Source: Massilia endophytica (GTDB lineage: Bacteria > Pseudomonadota > Gammaproteobacteria > Burkholderiales > Burkholderiaceae_D). Taken from it: a stretch of DNA of 64,000 nucleotides. A program made the translations under genes and the position numbers. The notes beneath the pieces were generated by a model. That model made no database searches. It worked only from the letters and a program-made list of their open reading frames with translations, and was not told the DNA's origin. Of this stretch, positions 1-9,125 are shown piece by piece (position 1 is the stretch's first letter; each line of letters opens with the position of its first letter). The DNA lies in assembly GCF_021165955.1 (NCBI RefSeq), contig NZ_CP088952.1:4898001-4962000 (forward strand), written 5' to 3'.

Positions 1-1
1 G

Positions 2-703
2 GCGGGCGAATATGGCTTCGCCCGCATGATGTCGGCGGCCCTGCCCGGCGTGGACGGCACGGCCGCCCTGCCGCATTTCGAACGCCATGGCCTGAACGAT
101 CCGGCCATGCTGGAAAAGATGCGCAGCCGGAAAAGCTACTATCCAAGCCTTGTGCCTGCCGTGCCTTCCTCCTATCTGCGCATGCAGGACGGCCAGCAGG
201 TGGAAATCGGCGCCCAGCGCTGGCAGGTGATCGCCGGGTACGGCCATTCGCCGGAGCATGCCTCGCTGTACTGCGCGGACCTCAACCTGCTGGTGTCGGG
301 CGACATGGTGCTGCCGCGCATCTCCACGAATGTCTCCGTCTTTGCCGTCGAGCCTGAAGGCGATCCCCTGGGCCAGTACCTGGATTCCCTCCAGCGCTTC
401 GCGTCCCTGCCGGACGACGTGCTGGTCCTTCCCTCCCACGGCCGCCCCTTCCGCGGCCTGCACACCCGCATCGCCCAGCTGCGCGAGCATCACGCCGCCC
501 GACTGGCGGAAGTGGTGGAGGCGTGCCGAACGGCCCACACGGCGGCCGACATCGTGCCGCTCATGTTCCGCCGTCCGCTGGACGCCCACCAGCTCAGCTT
601 CGCCCTGGGCGAGGCGCTGGCCCACCTGCACCGCCTGTGGCGCACCGGAATCGTGCGCCGTGATGTCGGCGCGGACGGCATTATTCGTTTCCAGACAGCT
701 TAA
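2..703 (+). CDS. MBL-fold metallohydrolase, C-terminal part (5' end outside window)
   Basis: The reading frame is open from the first bases of the window, so the gene begins upstream and only about 233 residues are visible. Segments such as GHSPEHASLY, LVSGDMVLPRIS and LVLPSHGRPF fit the C-terminal half of a metallo-beta-lactamase fold: a GHS/T histidine, a SGD aspartate and an SHG histidine as late metal ligands. Families with this arrangement hydrolyse thioesters, lactones or similar bonds in the cytoplasm, and the substrate cannot be told from this part. The N-terminal HxHxDH motif must lie before the window. A hairpin terminator follows the stop codon directly, so the gene probably ends its transcript. 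Family assignment is fairly secure; function is not. Confidence 0.75.
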   Translation, partial: AGEYGFARMMSAALPGVDGTAALPHFERHGLNDPAMLEKMRSRKSYYPSLVPAVPSSYLRMQDGQQVEIGAQRWQVIAGYGHSPEHASLYCADLNLLVSGDMVLPRISTNVSVFAVEPEGDPLGQYLDSLQRFASLPDDVLVLPSHGRPFRGLHTRIAQLREHHAARLAEVVEACRTAHTAADIVPLMFRRPLDAHQLSFALGEALAHLHRLWRTGIVRRDVGADGIIRFQTA

Positions 704-712
704 AACCGAAAA

Positions 713-752
713 CCGGGCCGGCATCCGTGGGCCACTCCGGCCCGGCTGTTTT
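713..752 (+). terminator. Putative rho-independent terminator after the MBL-fold gene
   Basis: A perfect 9-bp stem (CCGGGCCGG at 713-721 pairing with CCGGCCCGG at 737-745) has a 15-nt loop and is followed by CTGTTTT. It starts 10 bases after the stop codon. The short T-tract makes it moderate in strength. Confidence 0.55.
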
Positions 753-911
753 GCGGCCATAAAATTGACAAATTGCTAATTGTTGTGACTGCTGTTACAA
801 GAAAAATCTCGCCACTCCCAGCAAGAGTGTTTAACATACTTGGCGCAAAGAAATAATTTTAAATCGTGCTCCCAATAGCTCAGCGGCGCGGTAAAATGTT
901 AATTTTAACCG

Positions 912-925
912 TGTGACGTGTCACA
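912..925. promoter_or_regulatory. Inverted repeat TGTGAC-N2-GTCACA upstream of the HTH gene
   Basis: The arms TGTGAC (912-917) and GTCACA (920-925) form a perfect dyad about 58 bases before the regulator's start codon. The stretch around it (760-980) is visibly richer in A/T than the flanking genes. It could be an operator for autoregulation. The inner TGTGA/TCACA half-sites are only 4 bases apart, shorter than the usual 6 of a CRP site, so CRP is not a good match. Confidence 0.3.
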
Positions 926-982
926 ATCGGTCTGAGCAGTGCATAGACTGACATTCAGGCTGCGACGTGAAATTATGCAACT

Positions 983-1390
983 ATGAATTCTTCGAATGAA
1001 CGTGAAAGCTTTAGCCAGCGGCTTCAGCAGGCTCTGAAAAACGCCCACTACTCCCCCGATAGCCCGACCCGGCTGGCCCGGGAATTTAACATCCGCTTTG
1101 AAGGCCGCCCCATCACGGTGCATGCCGCCCGCAAATGGCTGGTGGGCGAGGCCATCCCTACGCAAGAGAAGCTGCGCATGATCGCGCAATGGCTGGGCGT
1201 TCCTGCCGAATGGCTGCGTTTCGGCGGCCCGGAAGCGGCGGCCCCGGCAGGCGAGGGGGGCGGCAGCCCTTCACGTTTCGAATCGGCCGACGTCAAACTG
1301 ATTGCAGACTTGCAAAGACTGGACGAGCATCACCGCCAGATCGCCCGCGAATTTATTCGCATGCTGGTCCGCGTTAATTACCAGAAGTAA
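983..1390 (+). CDS. Small HTH-type transcriptional regulator
   Basis: A 135-residue protein. Residues about 9-75 read as a five-helix DNA-binding domain of the XRE/phage-repressor type, with the pattern LAREFN...ITVHAARKWLVGEAIPTQEKL...IAQWLGVPAEWL. A short linker and a helical tail (about 95-135) follow. Proteins of this shape are common in Oxalobacteraceae and usually have no assigned regulon. The first ATG in frame is at 983, with no strong Shine-Dalgarno sequence before it, so the start is slightly uncertain. It stands alone between a terminator and the minus-strand ubiX, with a palindrome about 58 bases upstream. DNA binding is inferred from fold pattern only; target genes are unknown. 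Confidence 0.7.
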   Translation: MNSSNERESFSQRLQQALKNAHYSPDSPTRLAREFNIRFEGRPITVHAARKWLVGEAIPTQEKLRMIAQWLGVPAEWLRFGGPEAAAPAGEGGGSPSRFESADVKLIADLQRLDEHHRQIAREFIRMLVRVNYQK

Positions 1391-1402
1391 CAATCAAGGG
1401 GC

Positions 1403-1984
1403 TCAGGCCCCCAGTCCCGTCCAGCGCGCCGCCCCCGGCGCATCCAGCCCCAGCAAGTCGAGCACACGGTCCACCGTGTGGTCCACCATTTCCGCGATGG
1501 TGCGGGGTTTGTTGTAGAAGCTGGGCAGGGGCGGGAAGACGATTCCGCCCATCTCCGTCACTGCCGTCATATTGCGCAGGTGCGCCAGGTTGAAGGGCGT
1601 TTCGCGCACCATCAGCACCAGCTTGCGGCGCTCCTTCAGCGCCACGTCCGCCGCCCGCGCGATCAGGTTGTCGGACAGGCCATGGGCCACGGCCGCCAGG
1701 GTTTTCATCGAGCACGGTGCGATCACCATGCCGTCCGTCTGGAAGGAGCCGCTGGCGATGCTCGCGCCGATATTGCCGGGCTTGTGGACGACATCGGCCA
1801 GCGCCTCCACATCGCGGCGCGGCATGCCGGTTTCTTCGATCAGGGTCAGGGCCGCGGCGTCGGACACCACGAGGTGGCGCTCGACGCCGGGAAAGGCTTG
1901 CAGCTTTTGCAGCAGACGCACGCCGTACACGGCGCCGGTGGCGCCCGTAATGGCGACGACGATCCGCTGCGGGCGCTCAGGCAT
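1403..1984 (-). CDS. ubiX: Flavin prenyltransferase UbiX
   Basis: A 193-residue cytoplasmic flavoprotein of the UbiX/Pad1 family. It attaches dimethylallyl phosphate to FMN to make the prenylated cofactor used by UbiD decarboxylases, needed in ubiquinone synthesis. Visible family features are the N-terminal nucleotide-binding GATGAVYG segment (residues 13-21), GSF (79-81) with the following APCSMKT stretch (89-95), and REtPFNLAHLRNM (127-139). The length is normal for the family. Its start overlaps the end of grxD by 8 bases, so the two are probably co-transcribed and translationally coupled. No ubiD partner lies in the window. Confidence 0.93.
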   Translation of the reverse strand: MPERPQRIVVAITGATGAVYGVRLLQKLQAFPGVERHLVVSDAAALTLIEETGMPRRDVEALADVVHKPGNIGASIASGSFQTDGMVIAPCSMKTLAAVAHGLSDNLIARAADVALKERRKLVLMVRETPFNLAHLRNMTAVTEMGGIVFPPLPSFYNKPRTIAEMVDHTVDRVLDLLGLDAPGAARWTGLGA

Positions 1985-2291
1985 TGTTCAGCAGGGTTTT
2001 CAGCTCGCCGGATTCGTACATCTCGCTCATGATGTCGGAGCCGCCGATGAACTCGCCGCGCACGTAGAGCTGGGGGATGGTCGGCCAGTTCGAATACTCC
2101 TTGATGCCCTGGCGCACTTCGGGGTCGTCCAGCACATTGACGGTGGCGATGTTCTCGACGCCGCAGGCCTTCAGGATCTGGATGGCGCGGCCCGAGAAGC
2201 CGCACTGCGGAAACTGTGCGGTGCCTTTCATGAACAGCACGACGGGGGTGCTGTTCACGGTTTCTTTGATCCAGGTTTGTACGTCGCTCAT
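1977..2291 (-). CDS. grxD: Monothiol glutaredoxin, Grx4 type
   Basis: A 104-residue protein with the CGFS active site at residues 30-33 and the preceding KGT motif (22-24) that binds glutathione. CGFS glutaredoxins bridge [2Fe-2S] clusters with glutathione and act in iron-sulfur cluster delivery and iron sensing, often with BolA proteins; a BolA-family gene (ibaG) lies about 27 kb away. The length equals that of other single-domain Grx4 proteins. It is the first gene of a grxD-ubiX pair and overlaps ubiX by 8 bases. Confidence 0.95.
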   Translation of the reverse strand: MSDVQTWIKETVNSTPVVLFMKGTAQFPQCGFSGRAIQILKACGVENIATVNVLDDPEVRQGIKEYSNWPTIPQLYVRGEFIGGSDIMSEMYESGELKTLLNNA

Positions 2292-2361
2292 GACTGCCTC
2301 AATAAGGGGAAAGTGTTTCGGATGCCGCCATTTTATAAGAAATCGGCGGCACCCGTTGCCG

Positions 2362-4710
2362 TCAGCCGCGCAGCTTGGCGAAGGCGGCGGCCATGCTGCC
2401 TGCCATCGCGGGCTCGCGCGTCTGCTGCTTCTGCTGCTGGCCCATGGCGCGGCGGTCGTTGCGGTCTCCCCGCTGTTCGGGGCGCGAACCGGGCGCGGGG
2501 GCGCTGTCGGACAGGCGCATGGTCAGCGCAATGCGCTTGCGCTTGGGATCGACCTCCAGCACCTTCACCTTCACCACCTGTCCCGCCTTCACGACGGTAT
2601 GCGGGTCCTTCACGAAGGTGGTGGACAGGGCCGAAATGTGCACCAGGCCATCCTGGTGCACGCCGATGTCCACGAAGGCGCCGAAGGCCGCCACATTGGT
2701 CACCACGCCTTCCAGGATCATGTCAGGCCGCAGGTCGCTGATCTCCTCCACGCCTTCCTTGAAGGTGGCGGTGGTGAATTCGGGACGCGGATCGCGGCCC
2801 GGCTTCTCCAGCTCCTTGATGATGTCCGTCACGGTCGGAACGCCGAAGCGCTCGTCCGCGTACTTGGCCGGGCTCAGGGTCTTCAGCACCGGGGTGGCGC
2901 CGATCACGGCCTTGATGTCCTTCTTGATATCGCCCAGGATCTTCTCGACCACGGGATAGGACTCGGGGTGCACCGCCGAGGCGTCCAGCGGGTTCTCGCC
3001 GTTCATCACGCGCAGGAAGCCCGCCGCCTGCTCGAAGGTCTTGTCGCCCAGGCGCGGCACGGACTTCAGCGCGGCGCGCGAGGTAAACGCGCCCTTCATG
3101 TCGCGGTAGCTCACGATGCTCTGCGCCACGCTGGCCGAGAGGCCGGACACGCGCGCCAGCAGGGGCGCGGAAGCGGTGTTCACGTCCACGCCCACGGCGT
3201 TCACGCAGTCCTCCACCACGGCGTCCAGCGTGCGCGCCAGCTGGGTCTGCGACACGTCGTGCTGGTACTGGCCCACACCGATGGATTTCGGATCGATCTT
3301 CACCAGTTCGGCCAGCGGATCCTGCAGGCGGCGCGCGATCGAGACCGCGCCGCGCAGGGACACATCCAGCTCCGGCAGCTCGCGCGAGGCGAATTCGGAG
3401 GCCGAATACACCGAGGCGCCCGCTTCGGATACCACGATCTTGGTCAGCTTCAGTTCGGGGCGGCGCTTGATCAGGTCCTGCGCCAGCTTGTCCGTTTCGC
3501 GCGAGGCCGTGCCGTTGCCGATGGAGATGAGCGACACATTGTGCTTTGCCGCCAGCTGGCCCAGCACGTGCAGCGTGCCTTCCCAGTCGTTGCGCGGCTG
3601 GTGCGGGTAGACGGTGGCGGTATCGACCACCTTGCCCGTCGCATCCACCACCGCCACCTTCACGCCGGTGCGCAGGCCCGGGTCCAGGCCCATGGTGGCG
3701 CGCGGACCGGCCGGCGCCGCCAGCAGCAGGGCTTTCAGGTTGGTGGCGAAGACGTTGATCGCATCCAGCTCCGCTTTCTCGCGCAGGGCGCCCATCAGCT
3801 CCGTTTCCAGGTGCATGAAGCTCTTCACGCGCCAGGTCCAGCGCACGGTGTCGGTCAGCCACTTGTCGGCGGGACGGCCGGCCGGCTTGATGCCGAAGCG
3901 CGCGGCGATACGGCTCTCGCAGGGGTTGTGCGGCGCGTCCCACTTGGGCTTCTCCTCCTCGGAGTCGAGGCGCAGGGTCACGTCCAGCATGCCTTCGCGG
4001 CGGCCGCGCATCAGGGCCAGGGCGCGGTGCGATGGAATGGCCGACAGGGGCTCGGAATAATCGAAGTAGTCGGCGAACTTCTCGCCTTCCTCCTGCTTGC
4101 CTTCCACGACCTTCGATTCCACCACGCCGTGGTCCTGCACGTATTCGCGCAGGGATTGCAGCAGGGTCGCATCCTCGGCGAAGCGCTCCATGAGGATCTG
4201 GCGCGCGCCGTCCAGGGCCGCCTTGGTGTCCGGCACGCCGGGGTTGTTGCCGTCCGGGGTGGTGAAGGCTTCGCGCAGGAACCTGGCCGCCTCCTCCTCG
4301 GGATTGAGGGAGGGATCGGCCAGCAGGCCTTCGGCCAGGGGCGCGAGGCCCGCCTCAATGGCGATCTGGGCCTTGGTGCGGCGCTTCTGCTTGTAGGGCA
4401 GGTAGAGGTCTTCCAGCCGGGTCTTGTCCTCGGCGTGCATGACCGCTTCCAGCAGTTCGGGCGTCATCTTGCCCTGTTCGGTGATCGAGGCCACGATGGC
4501 GGCGCGGCGGTCCTCCAGCTCGCGCAGGTAGCGCAGGCGCTCTTCCAGCAGGCGCAGCTGGGTGTCGTCCAGTCCGCCGGTCGCTTCCTTGCGGTAACGG
4601 GCGATGAAGGGCACGGTCGCGCCCTCATCCAGGAGAGCGATGGCGGCGGCCACCTGGACCGGTTTTGCCGCCAGTTCGACGGCCAGACGTTGTTCGATAG
4701 GAGGCAGCAT
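2362..4710 (-). CDS. tex: RNA-binding transcription accessory protein Tex
   Basis: A 782-residue Tex family protein. The N-terminal helical domain, a central YqgF/RNase H-like domain (containing the DPGLRTGVKVAVVD segment), helix-hairpin-helix repeats, and a C-terminal S1 domain (roughly 650-720, with GAFVDIGVHQDGLVHIS) occur in the normal order. A basic Arg/Gln-rich tail of about 50 residues follows S1 and presumably adds nucleic-acid affinity. Tex is a cytoplasmic nucleic-acid-binding protein linked to transcription and stress tolerance, and its exact biochemical role is still unsettled. It is transcribed divergently from the SNF2 helicase gene across about 175 bases. Confidence 0.93.
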   Translation of the reverse strand: MLPPIEQRLAVELAAKPVQVAAAIALLDEGATVPFIARYRKEATGGLDDTQLRLLEERLRYLRELEDRRAAIVASITEQGKMTPELLEAVMHAEDKTRLEDLYLPYKQKRRTKAQIAIEAGLAPLAEGLLADPSLNPEEEAARFLREAFTTPDGNNPGVPDTKAALDGARQILMERFAEDATLLQSLREYVQDHGVVESKVVEGKQEEGEKFADYFDYSEPLSAIPSHRALALMRGRREGMLDVTLRLDSEEEKPKWDAPHNPCESRIAARFGIKPAGRPADKWLTDTVRWTWRVKSFMHLETELMGALREKAELDAINVFATNLKALLLAAPAGPRATMGLDPGLRTGVKVAVVDATGKVVDTATVYPHQPRNDWEGTLHVLGQLAAKHNVSLISIGNGTASRETDKLAQDLIKRRPELKLTKIVVSEAGASVYSASEFASRELPELDVSLRGAVSIARRLQDPLAELVKIDPKSIGVGQYQHDVSQTQLARTLDAVVEDCVNAVGVDVNTASAPLLARVSGLSASVAQSIVSYRDMKGAFTSRAALKSVPRLGDKTFEQAAGFLRVMNGENPLDASAVHPESYPVVEKILGDIKKDIKAVIGATPVLKTLSPAKYADERFGVPTVTDIIKELEKPGRDPRPEFTTATFKEGVEEISDLRPDMILEGVVTNVAAFGAFVDIGVHQDGLVHISALSTTFVKDPHTVVKAGQVVKVKVLEVDPKRKRIALTMRLSDSAPAPGSRPEQRGDRNDRRAMGQQQKQQTREPAMAGSMAAAFAKLRG

Positions 4711-4885
4711 AGCTTGAATTTCACATAAGGAAGCACGGAATCATACGCAATCCTGTGGTTTTAACCAGTCTTGACACTCCAAAAGAGCTGTGTCAGACCG
4801 CGCTAAGTTAGAACTTTCACAAACACAGGACGCCGGTTGACGGATAATATTGCGTGTTGCCGTTTGTGAATCGTTTAGGACCTTA

Positions 4886-7800
4886 ATGCGCCCAATGGAT
4901 TTGACCCGCGACGAAACCCGCGAAGCTCCTGCTGCTCCCGCACCTGCCCCGGCCACCCCGCCGGGACAGCTTCCCTATGCTGTGGCCACCTGGCTGCAGA
5001 GGGTGGACGCAGCCGCGCATCCGAAAGCCAAGCTCACCCCCGTCGATCCCGACCCCAAGCAGACCAATTACCGGCTGATCTATGTGCTGGCCCCCACGAG
5101 CGGCGGCCGCCATGTGGCGCTGTGCCTGTACAAGGCCCGGCTGCGGCCGAACGGCGACGTGGCGGCGGCCAGCCCCGTGAACGAAGTGTTTTCCCTGCTG
5201 TCCGCCCCGCCGCCCTTCCTGGAGCCGGGCGACGAGGACCTGGTGCGCTTCTTCGTGGCCATGCGCACGGGACCCAATTCCCAGACGGGCAGCGCGACCG
5301 AACCGCGCGGCAAGATCGGGGCCGCCCTGCTCCAGATGCTGTCCGAACAGGATAAGTTGCTGTGGGCTAATTCCTGGGCCGACGTGGGCAACGGCCTGGT
5401 CTATCCCATGAAGGCGGGCCAGGAGCGCACGGCCAGCCTGGCCTGGCGCGAGGAAGGCAAGGGCCTGCGGCTGGGCTGGAAGGTGGACGCGCCCGAGGGC
5501 GCCAAGCATCACGGCGCGGACCAGATCGACTACATGCTGCCCACCGATCCGCCCTGGTACATCGACAACCTGTCGTGCGGCGTGCTGAACCTGAACCAGG
5601 GCGGCGCCGAGATTCCCCTGGCCGACCTGCAGGCCCTGGTGGCCCAGGCGCCGCTGCTCATGCCCAACGACAAGCTGCGGGTCTCCCAGCTGCTGCTGGC
5701 GCACGGCCTGCAGCAGCTCATGCCCCTGCCGCAGCCCCTGCCGCAGCGCGTCCGCACCGACGTCAAGCCGCGCCCCATCCTCGTGCTTGATTCCGCCCAG
5801 CTGGCGGACGGCACGCTGCAGCGCTGGAACGACTACGCCGTGCTGTCCTACGACTACGACGGCGAGCGCGTGTCCTTCGACCCGTCGCAGCGCGTGGTGC
5901 GCCAGCGCGGCGACGTGACCGAGATCATCCAGCGCGACGAGGCGGCCGAAGCGGCGGCTCTGGAGATGCTGACCGGCCTGGGCTTCCGCAAGCCCGCCAC
6001 CCTGCCCCTGTCCAGCGTGCGGGGCGGCCTGGTGCTGTCCAGCCAGGCCGACTGGATACGCTTCGCCGAATCCGGCATCGAGCCCCTGCGCGCGGCGGGC
6101 TGGCAGGTCGAGAAGACCTCCAAATACCGCTACGACATGGTGGCCCTGGAGGACTGGTACGCCGAAATCGAGGAAGAGGGGCCGGATACGGGCAATGCCT
6201 GGTTCGAGCTGGAGCTGGGCATCACGGTCAACCAGGAGCGCGTGCCCCTGCTGCCCGTGCTGGTGCAGATGATCCGCGCCATGCCCAACGACTTCAGCCC
6301 GAAAGCCCTGTCCGCCCACGGCGAGACGGACCAGATGCTGGCCGTGCTGCCGAGCGGCCTCAAGGTGGCGCTGCCGTGGAACCGGGTCAAGCCCATCCTG
6401 TCCACCCTGGGCGAGCTGTACTTCAACGACAAGATCCGCCATTCCGTGCGCATGGCCACCCTGGACGCGGCGCGCCTGAACGAACTGGAGAAGTCCGGCG
6501 ACTTCGTCTGGAGCGGCGGCGGGGAGCTGCGCGAAATGGGCCGCCGGCTGAACCAGTTCTCCTCCGTGAAGCGGGTGGCGACGCCGGCCGGCCTGCGCGC
6601 CACCCTGCGCGACTACCAGACGGAGGGCCTGTCCTGGATGCAGTTCCTGCGCGAATACAATCTTGCGGGCATCCTGGCCGACGACATGGGCCTGGGAAAG
6701 ACGGTGCAGACCCTGGCGCATATCCTGGTGGAGAAGGAATCGGGGCGCATGACGCATCCCACCCTCGTCATCGCGCCCACCAGCCTCATGGGCAACTGGA
6801 GCGAGGAAGCGGCCCGCTTCGCGCCCAGCCTGAAGGTGCTGCTGCTGCAAGGCAAGGACCGCGCCGAGCTCTTCGACAAGATTCCCGAGGCCGACCTGGT
6901 GCTCACCACCTATGCCCTGCTGCCGCGCGACGAGGAAAAGCTGCGCGAGCACGACTTCCACCTCGTCATCCTGGACGAATCGCACTACATCAAGAATACC
7001 CGCTCCAAGGCAGCCCAGAGCGCCGGGCTGCTGCGCGCCAGGCACCGGCTCTGCCTGTCCGGCACGCCGCTGGAGAACCACCTGGGCGAGCTGTGGTCCC
7101 AGTTCCACTTCCTGCTGCCCGGCCTGCTGGGCGACGAGAAGACCTTCAACACCCAGTTCCGCCACCCCATCGAGCGCCAGGACGATCCCCTGCGGCGCGC
7201 CCTGCTGAACCGCCGCATCAAGCCTTTCCTGCTGCGCCGGACCAAGGACAGCGTGGCCAAGGAACTGCCGCCGAAGACGGAAATGGTGCGCAAGGTGGAG
7301 CTCACGGGCCCGCAGCGCGACCTCTACGAGACCGTGCGCCTGGCCATGGACCAGAAGGTGCGCGAGGAGATCGACCGCAAGGGCGTGGCGCGCAGCCAGA
7401 TCGTGATCCTGGAAGCGCTGCTCAAGCTGCGCCAGGTCTGCTGCGACCCGCGCCTGGTCAAGACGCTGTCCAGCCGCAAGCAGCAGGCGGCGGGCTCGGC
7501 CAAACTTGCCGACCTCATGCAGATGCTGGAAGACCTGCTGGAAGAGGACCGCAAGATCCTCGTCTTCTCCCAGTTCACCTCCATGCTGGAGCTGATCGAG
7601 GAGGAGCTCGAGGAGCGCAACATCCCCTACGCCATCCTGACCGGCGAAACGCGCGACCGGGGCGCCCAGGTGGCGGCCTTCCAGCAGGGCGCGGTGCCGG
7701 TCTTCCTGATCAGCCTGAAGGCAGGCGGCGTCGGCCTGAACCTGACGGCGGCCGATACCGTGATCCACTACGACCCGTGGTGGAACCCTGCCGCCGAGAA

Positions 7801-8011
7801 CCAGGCCACCGACCGCGCCTGGCGTATCGGGCAGGACAAGCCGGTCTTTGTCTACAAGCTCATCGCAAAGGGTACACTGGAGGAAAAGATTCAGCTTCTG
7901 CAACAGAAGAAAGCCGACCTGGCGCAATCCGTGCTGGCCGAAGGCGAGTCGCAGAAACTGGCCCTGACCCAGGAAGACCTGCAGCAGATTTTTGCGCCGC
8001 TTGTGGACTGA
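4886..8011 (+). CDS. SNF2-family DEAD/DEAH-box helicase (first of two in the window)
   Basis: A 1041-residue protein. About 590 N-terminal residues resemble the variable region of bacterial SNF2/HepA-like helicases, then a complete SNF2 ATPase: ADDMGLGKT near residue 600, a DESH box (for DEAH) near 697, SGTPLENHLGELW, VFSQFTSMLELI and DPWWNPAAENQATDRAWRIGQ near 962. It should translocate on double-stranded DNA using ATP; the biological target is unknown. I place the start at ATG 4886 because AGGA lies 5 bases upstream; a TTG at 4850 is in frame but lacks such support. The stop is 3 bases before the histidine kinase start, so helicase, kinase and response regulator appear to form one operon. 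Confidence 0.88.
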   Translation: MRPMDLTRDETREAPAAPAPAPATPPGQLPYAVATWLQRVDAAAHPKAKLTPVDPDPKQTNYRLIYVLAPTSGGRHVALCLYKARLRPNGDVAAASPVNEVFSLLSAPPPFLEPGDEDLVRFFVAMRTGPNSQTGSATEPRGKIGAALLQMLSEQDKLLWANSWADVGNGLVYPMKAGQERTASLAWREEGKGLRLGWKVDAPEGAKHHGADQIDYMLPTDPPWYIDNLSCGVLNLNQGGAEIPLADLQALVAQAPLLMPNDKLRVSQLLLAHGLQQLMPLPQPLPQRVRTDVKPRPILVLDSAQLADGTLQRWNDYAVLSYDYDGERVSFDPSQRVVRQRGDVTEIIQRDEAAEAAALEMLTGLGFRKPATLPLSSVRGGLVLSSQADWIRFAESGIEPLRAAGWQVEKTSKYRYDMVALEDWYAEIEEEGPDTGNAWFELELGITVNQERVPLLPVLVQMIRAMPNDFSPKALSAHGETDQMLAVLPSGLKVALPWNRVKPILSTLGELYFNDKIRHSVRMATLDAARLNELEKSGDFVWSGGGELREMGRRLNQFSSVKRVATPAGLRATLRDYQTEGLSWMQFLREYNLAGILADDMGLGKTVQTLAHILVEKESGRMTHPTLVIAPTSLMGNWSEEAARFAPSLKVLLLQGKDRAELFDKIPEADLVLTTYALLPRDEEKLREHDFHLVILDESHYIKNTRSKAAQSAGLLRARHRLCLSGTPLENHLGELWSQFHFLLPGLLGDEKTFNTQFRHPIERQDDPLRRALLNRRIKPFLLRRTKDSVAKELPPKTEMVRKVELTGPQRDLYETVRLAMDQKVREEIDRKGVARSQIVILEALLKLRQVCCDPRLVKTLSSRKQQAAGSAKLADLMQMLEDLLEEDRKILVFSQFTSMLELIEEELEERNIPYAILTGETRDRGAQVAAFQQGAVPVFLISLKAGGVGLNLTAADTVIHYDPWWNPAAENQATDRAWRIGQDKPVFVYKLIAKGTLEEKIQLLQQKKADLAQSVLAEGESQKLALTQEDLQQIFAPLVD

Positions 8012-8014
8012 TCG

Positions 8015-9043
8015 ATGCCGACCAACGAAGATTTCCGCCTCATTCTCGACTACAGCAGCGACCTGCACTGGATGATCGACTGCGCCAGCGCCCGGGTGCT
8101 GTACACCAGCCCGGCCGCCGGCCGCAAGTTCGGCTATGGCCCGGAAAAATCCCAGGCCGTGGCCGATGCGCTGATGCACGACCTGCCCGCCCGCATCGCC
8201 CGTTTCGAGGCGGGCGACGAATCGCGCCGCACCCTGCGCCGGGAGGCCGAGCTCGAAGGGCGGGGCGGCGCCAAGGTGCCGGTGGAGATCGAATCGACCC
8301 TCGTGCATGCCGAGGACGGCTCCCTGCGCCTGGTGGGCGTGGTGCGCGACATCAGCGAGCGGCGCGAGCAGGAAGCCCAGCAGAAGCGCTTCGTGTCCAT
8401 GATCTCCCACGAATTCCGCACGCCGCTGTCCACCATCGACGGCGCTATCCAGCGCCTGGAAATGACGGCGGACGAGGCGGACGAAGCCACCCAGAAGCGC
8501 TACCGCAAGATCGCCACGGCCGTCGAAAGGCTGCTGGGCATGATCGAGGAATACCTCACGCCCGAGCGCCTGGCCTCGATCGGCCGCAAGCGCCAACCCA
8601 ATGAAATCTCGCCGGAGGCCCTGCTGGAAACGGCCGCCGAGCAGGCCCGGCTGCGGCGCGGCGCCGTCGCCGTGCAGAACGAAGGCCTGCCGCAGTGGCT
8701 GCGCTGCAATCCGCAGGGTCTGCGCATGTGCCTGGACATCCTGCTCGACAATGCCATCAAGTACTCGCCCGACGGCACACCCGTGGTCCTGTCCGGCCGC
8801 AAGGCGGCCGAGGGCGGGGTGGAGCTGACGGTAACGGACTACGGGCCGCCGATACCCGCGGACGAGCTGGGGCGGATCTTTGAAAAAGGCTTCCGCGGCG
8901 CCGGTGCGGCGGCGGTGCCGGGATCGGGCCTGGGGCTCTACATGGCCCGTTCCGTGGTGGAAGTCCACGGGGGAACGCTCGGCGTGGAAAATATGCCGGA
9001 AAGCGGCAAGAAGTTTCGGATTTGGTTGCCCTTACCCGTATAA
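8015..9043 (+). CDS. PAS-domain sensor histidine kinase (soluble)
   Basis: A 342-residue kinase with no membrane segment. A PAS domain covers about residues 5-118 (ending in the typical VGVVRDISER), then comes a HisKA dimerisation helix with the phospho-acceptor H132 in SHEFRTPLS. The HATPase domain has its N-box at N246 (LLDNAIKYS), the G1 segment VTDYGPPIP and the G2 segment GSGLGLYM. All catalytic elements are present. With a lone cytoplasmic PAS domain it should sense an internal signal or ligand, which is unknown. It begins 3 bases after the SNF2 helicase and is followed 82 bases later by a response regulator, its likely partner. Confidence 0.92.
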   Translation: MPTNEDFRLILDYSSDLHWMIDCASARVLYTSPAAGRKFGYGPEKSQAVADALMHDLPARIARFEAGDESRRTLRREAELEGRGGAKVPVEIESTLVHAEDGSLRLVGVVRDISERREQEAQQKRFVSMISHEFRTPLSTIDGAIQRLEMTADEADEATQKRYRKIATAVERLLGMIEEYLTPERLASIGRKRQPNEISPEALLETAAEQARLRRGAVAVQNEGLPQWLRCNPQGLRMCLDILLDNAIKYSPDGTPVVLSGRKAAEGGVELTVTDYGPPIPADELGRIFEKGFRGAGAAAVPGSGLGLYMARSVVEVHGGTLGVENMPESGKKFRIWLPLPV

Positions 9044-9046
9044 GCC

Positions 9047-9075
9047 TTGCGTATGACGAATTCAGCTATGATAAT
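9047..9075 (+). promoter_or_regulatory. Candidate sigma-70 promoter before the response regulator
   Basis: TTGCGT (9047-9052) and GATAAT (9070-9075) are separated by 17 bases in the kinase-regulator gap. The -10 matches 5 of 6 consensus bases and the -35 only 3 of 6. If active, it would let the regulator be made independently of the helicase and kinase. Confidence 0.35.
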
Positions 9076-9125
9076 TCTTAGTTGCAGGCTCTGGCTGCCT
9101 AACAAACTGTAAGAATGGCGCATCA

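Noticed and set aside
912..925. Reading the dyad before the HTH gene as a CRP site.
   Set aside because: The TGTGA and TCACA halves are separated by 4 rather than 6 bases, which does not suit CRP.
4771..4795. TTGACA at 4771 as a promoter for the SNF2 helicase.
   Set aside because: No -10 lies at 16-18 bases downstream; the TGACAC/GTGTCA dyad there (4772-4777, 4790-4795) may be an operator, but the evidence is too thin to list.
4883..8968. A 1361-codon minus-strand frame opposite the first SNF2 helicase and the histidine kinase.
   Set aside because: Same cause: complementary to well-supported genes, low-complexity composition, no motifs.
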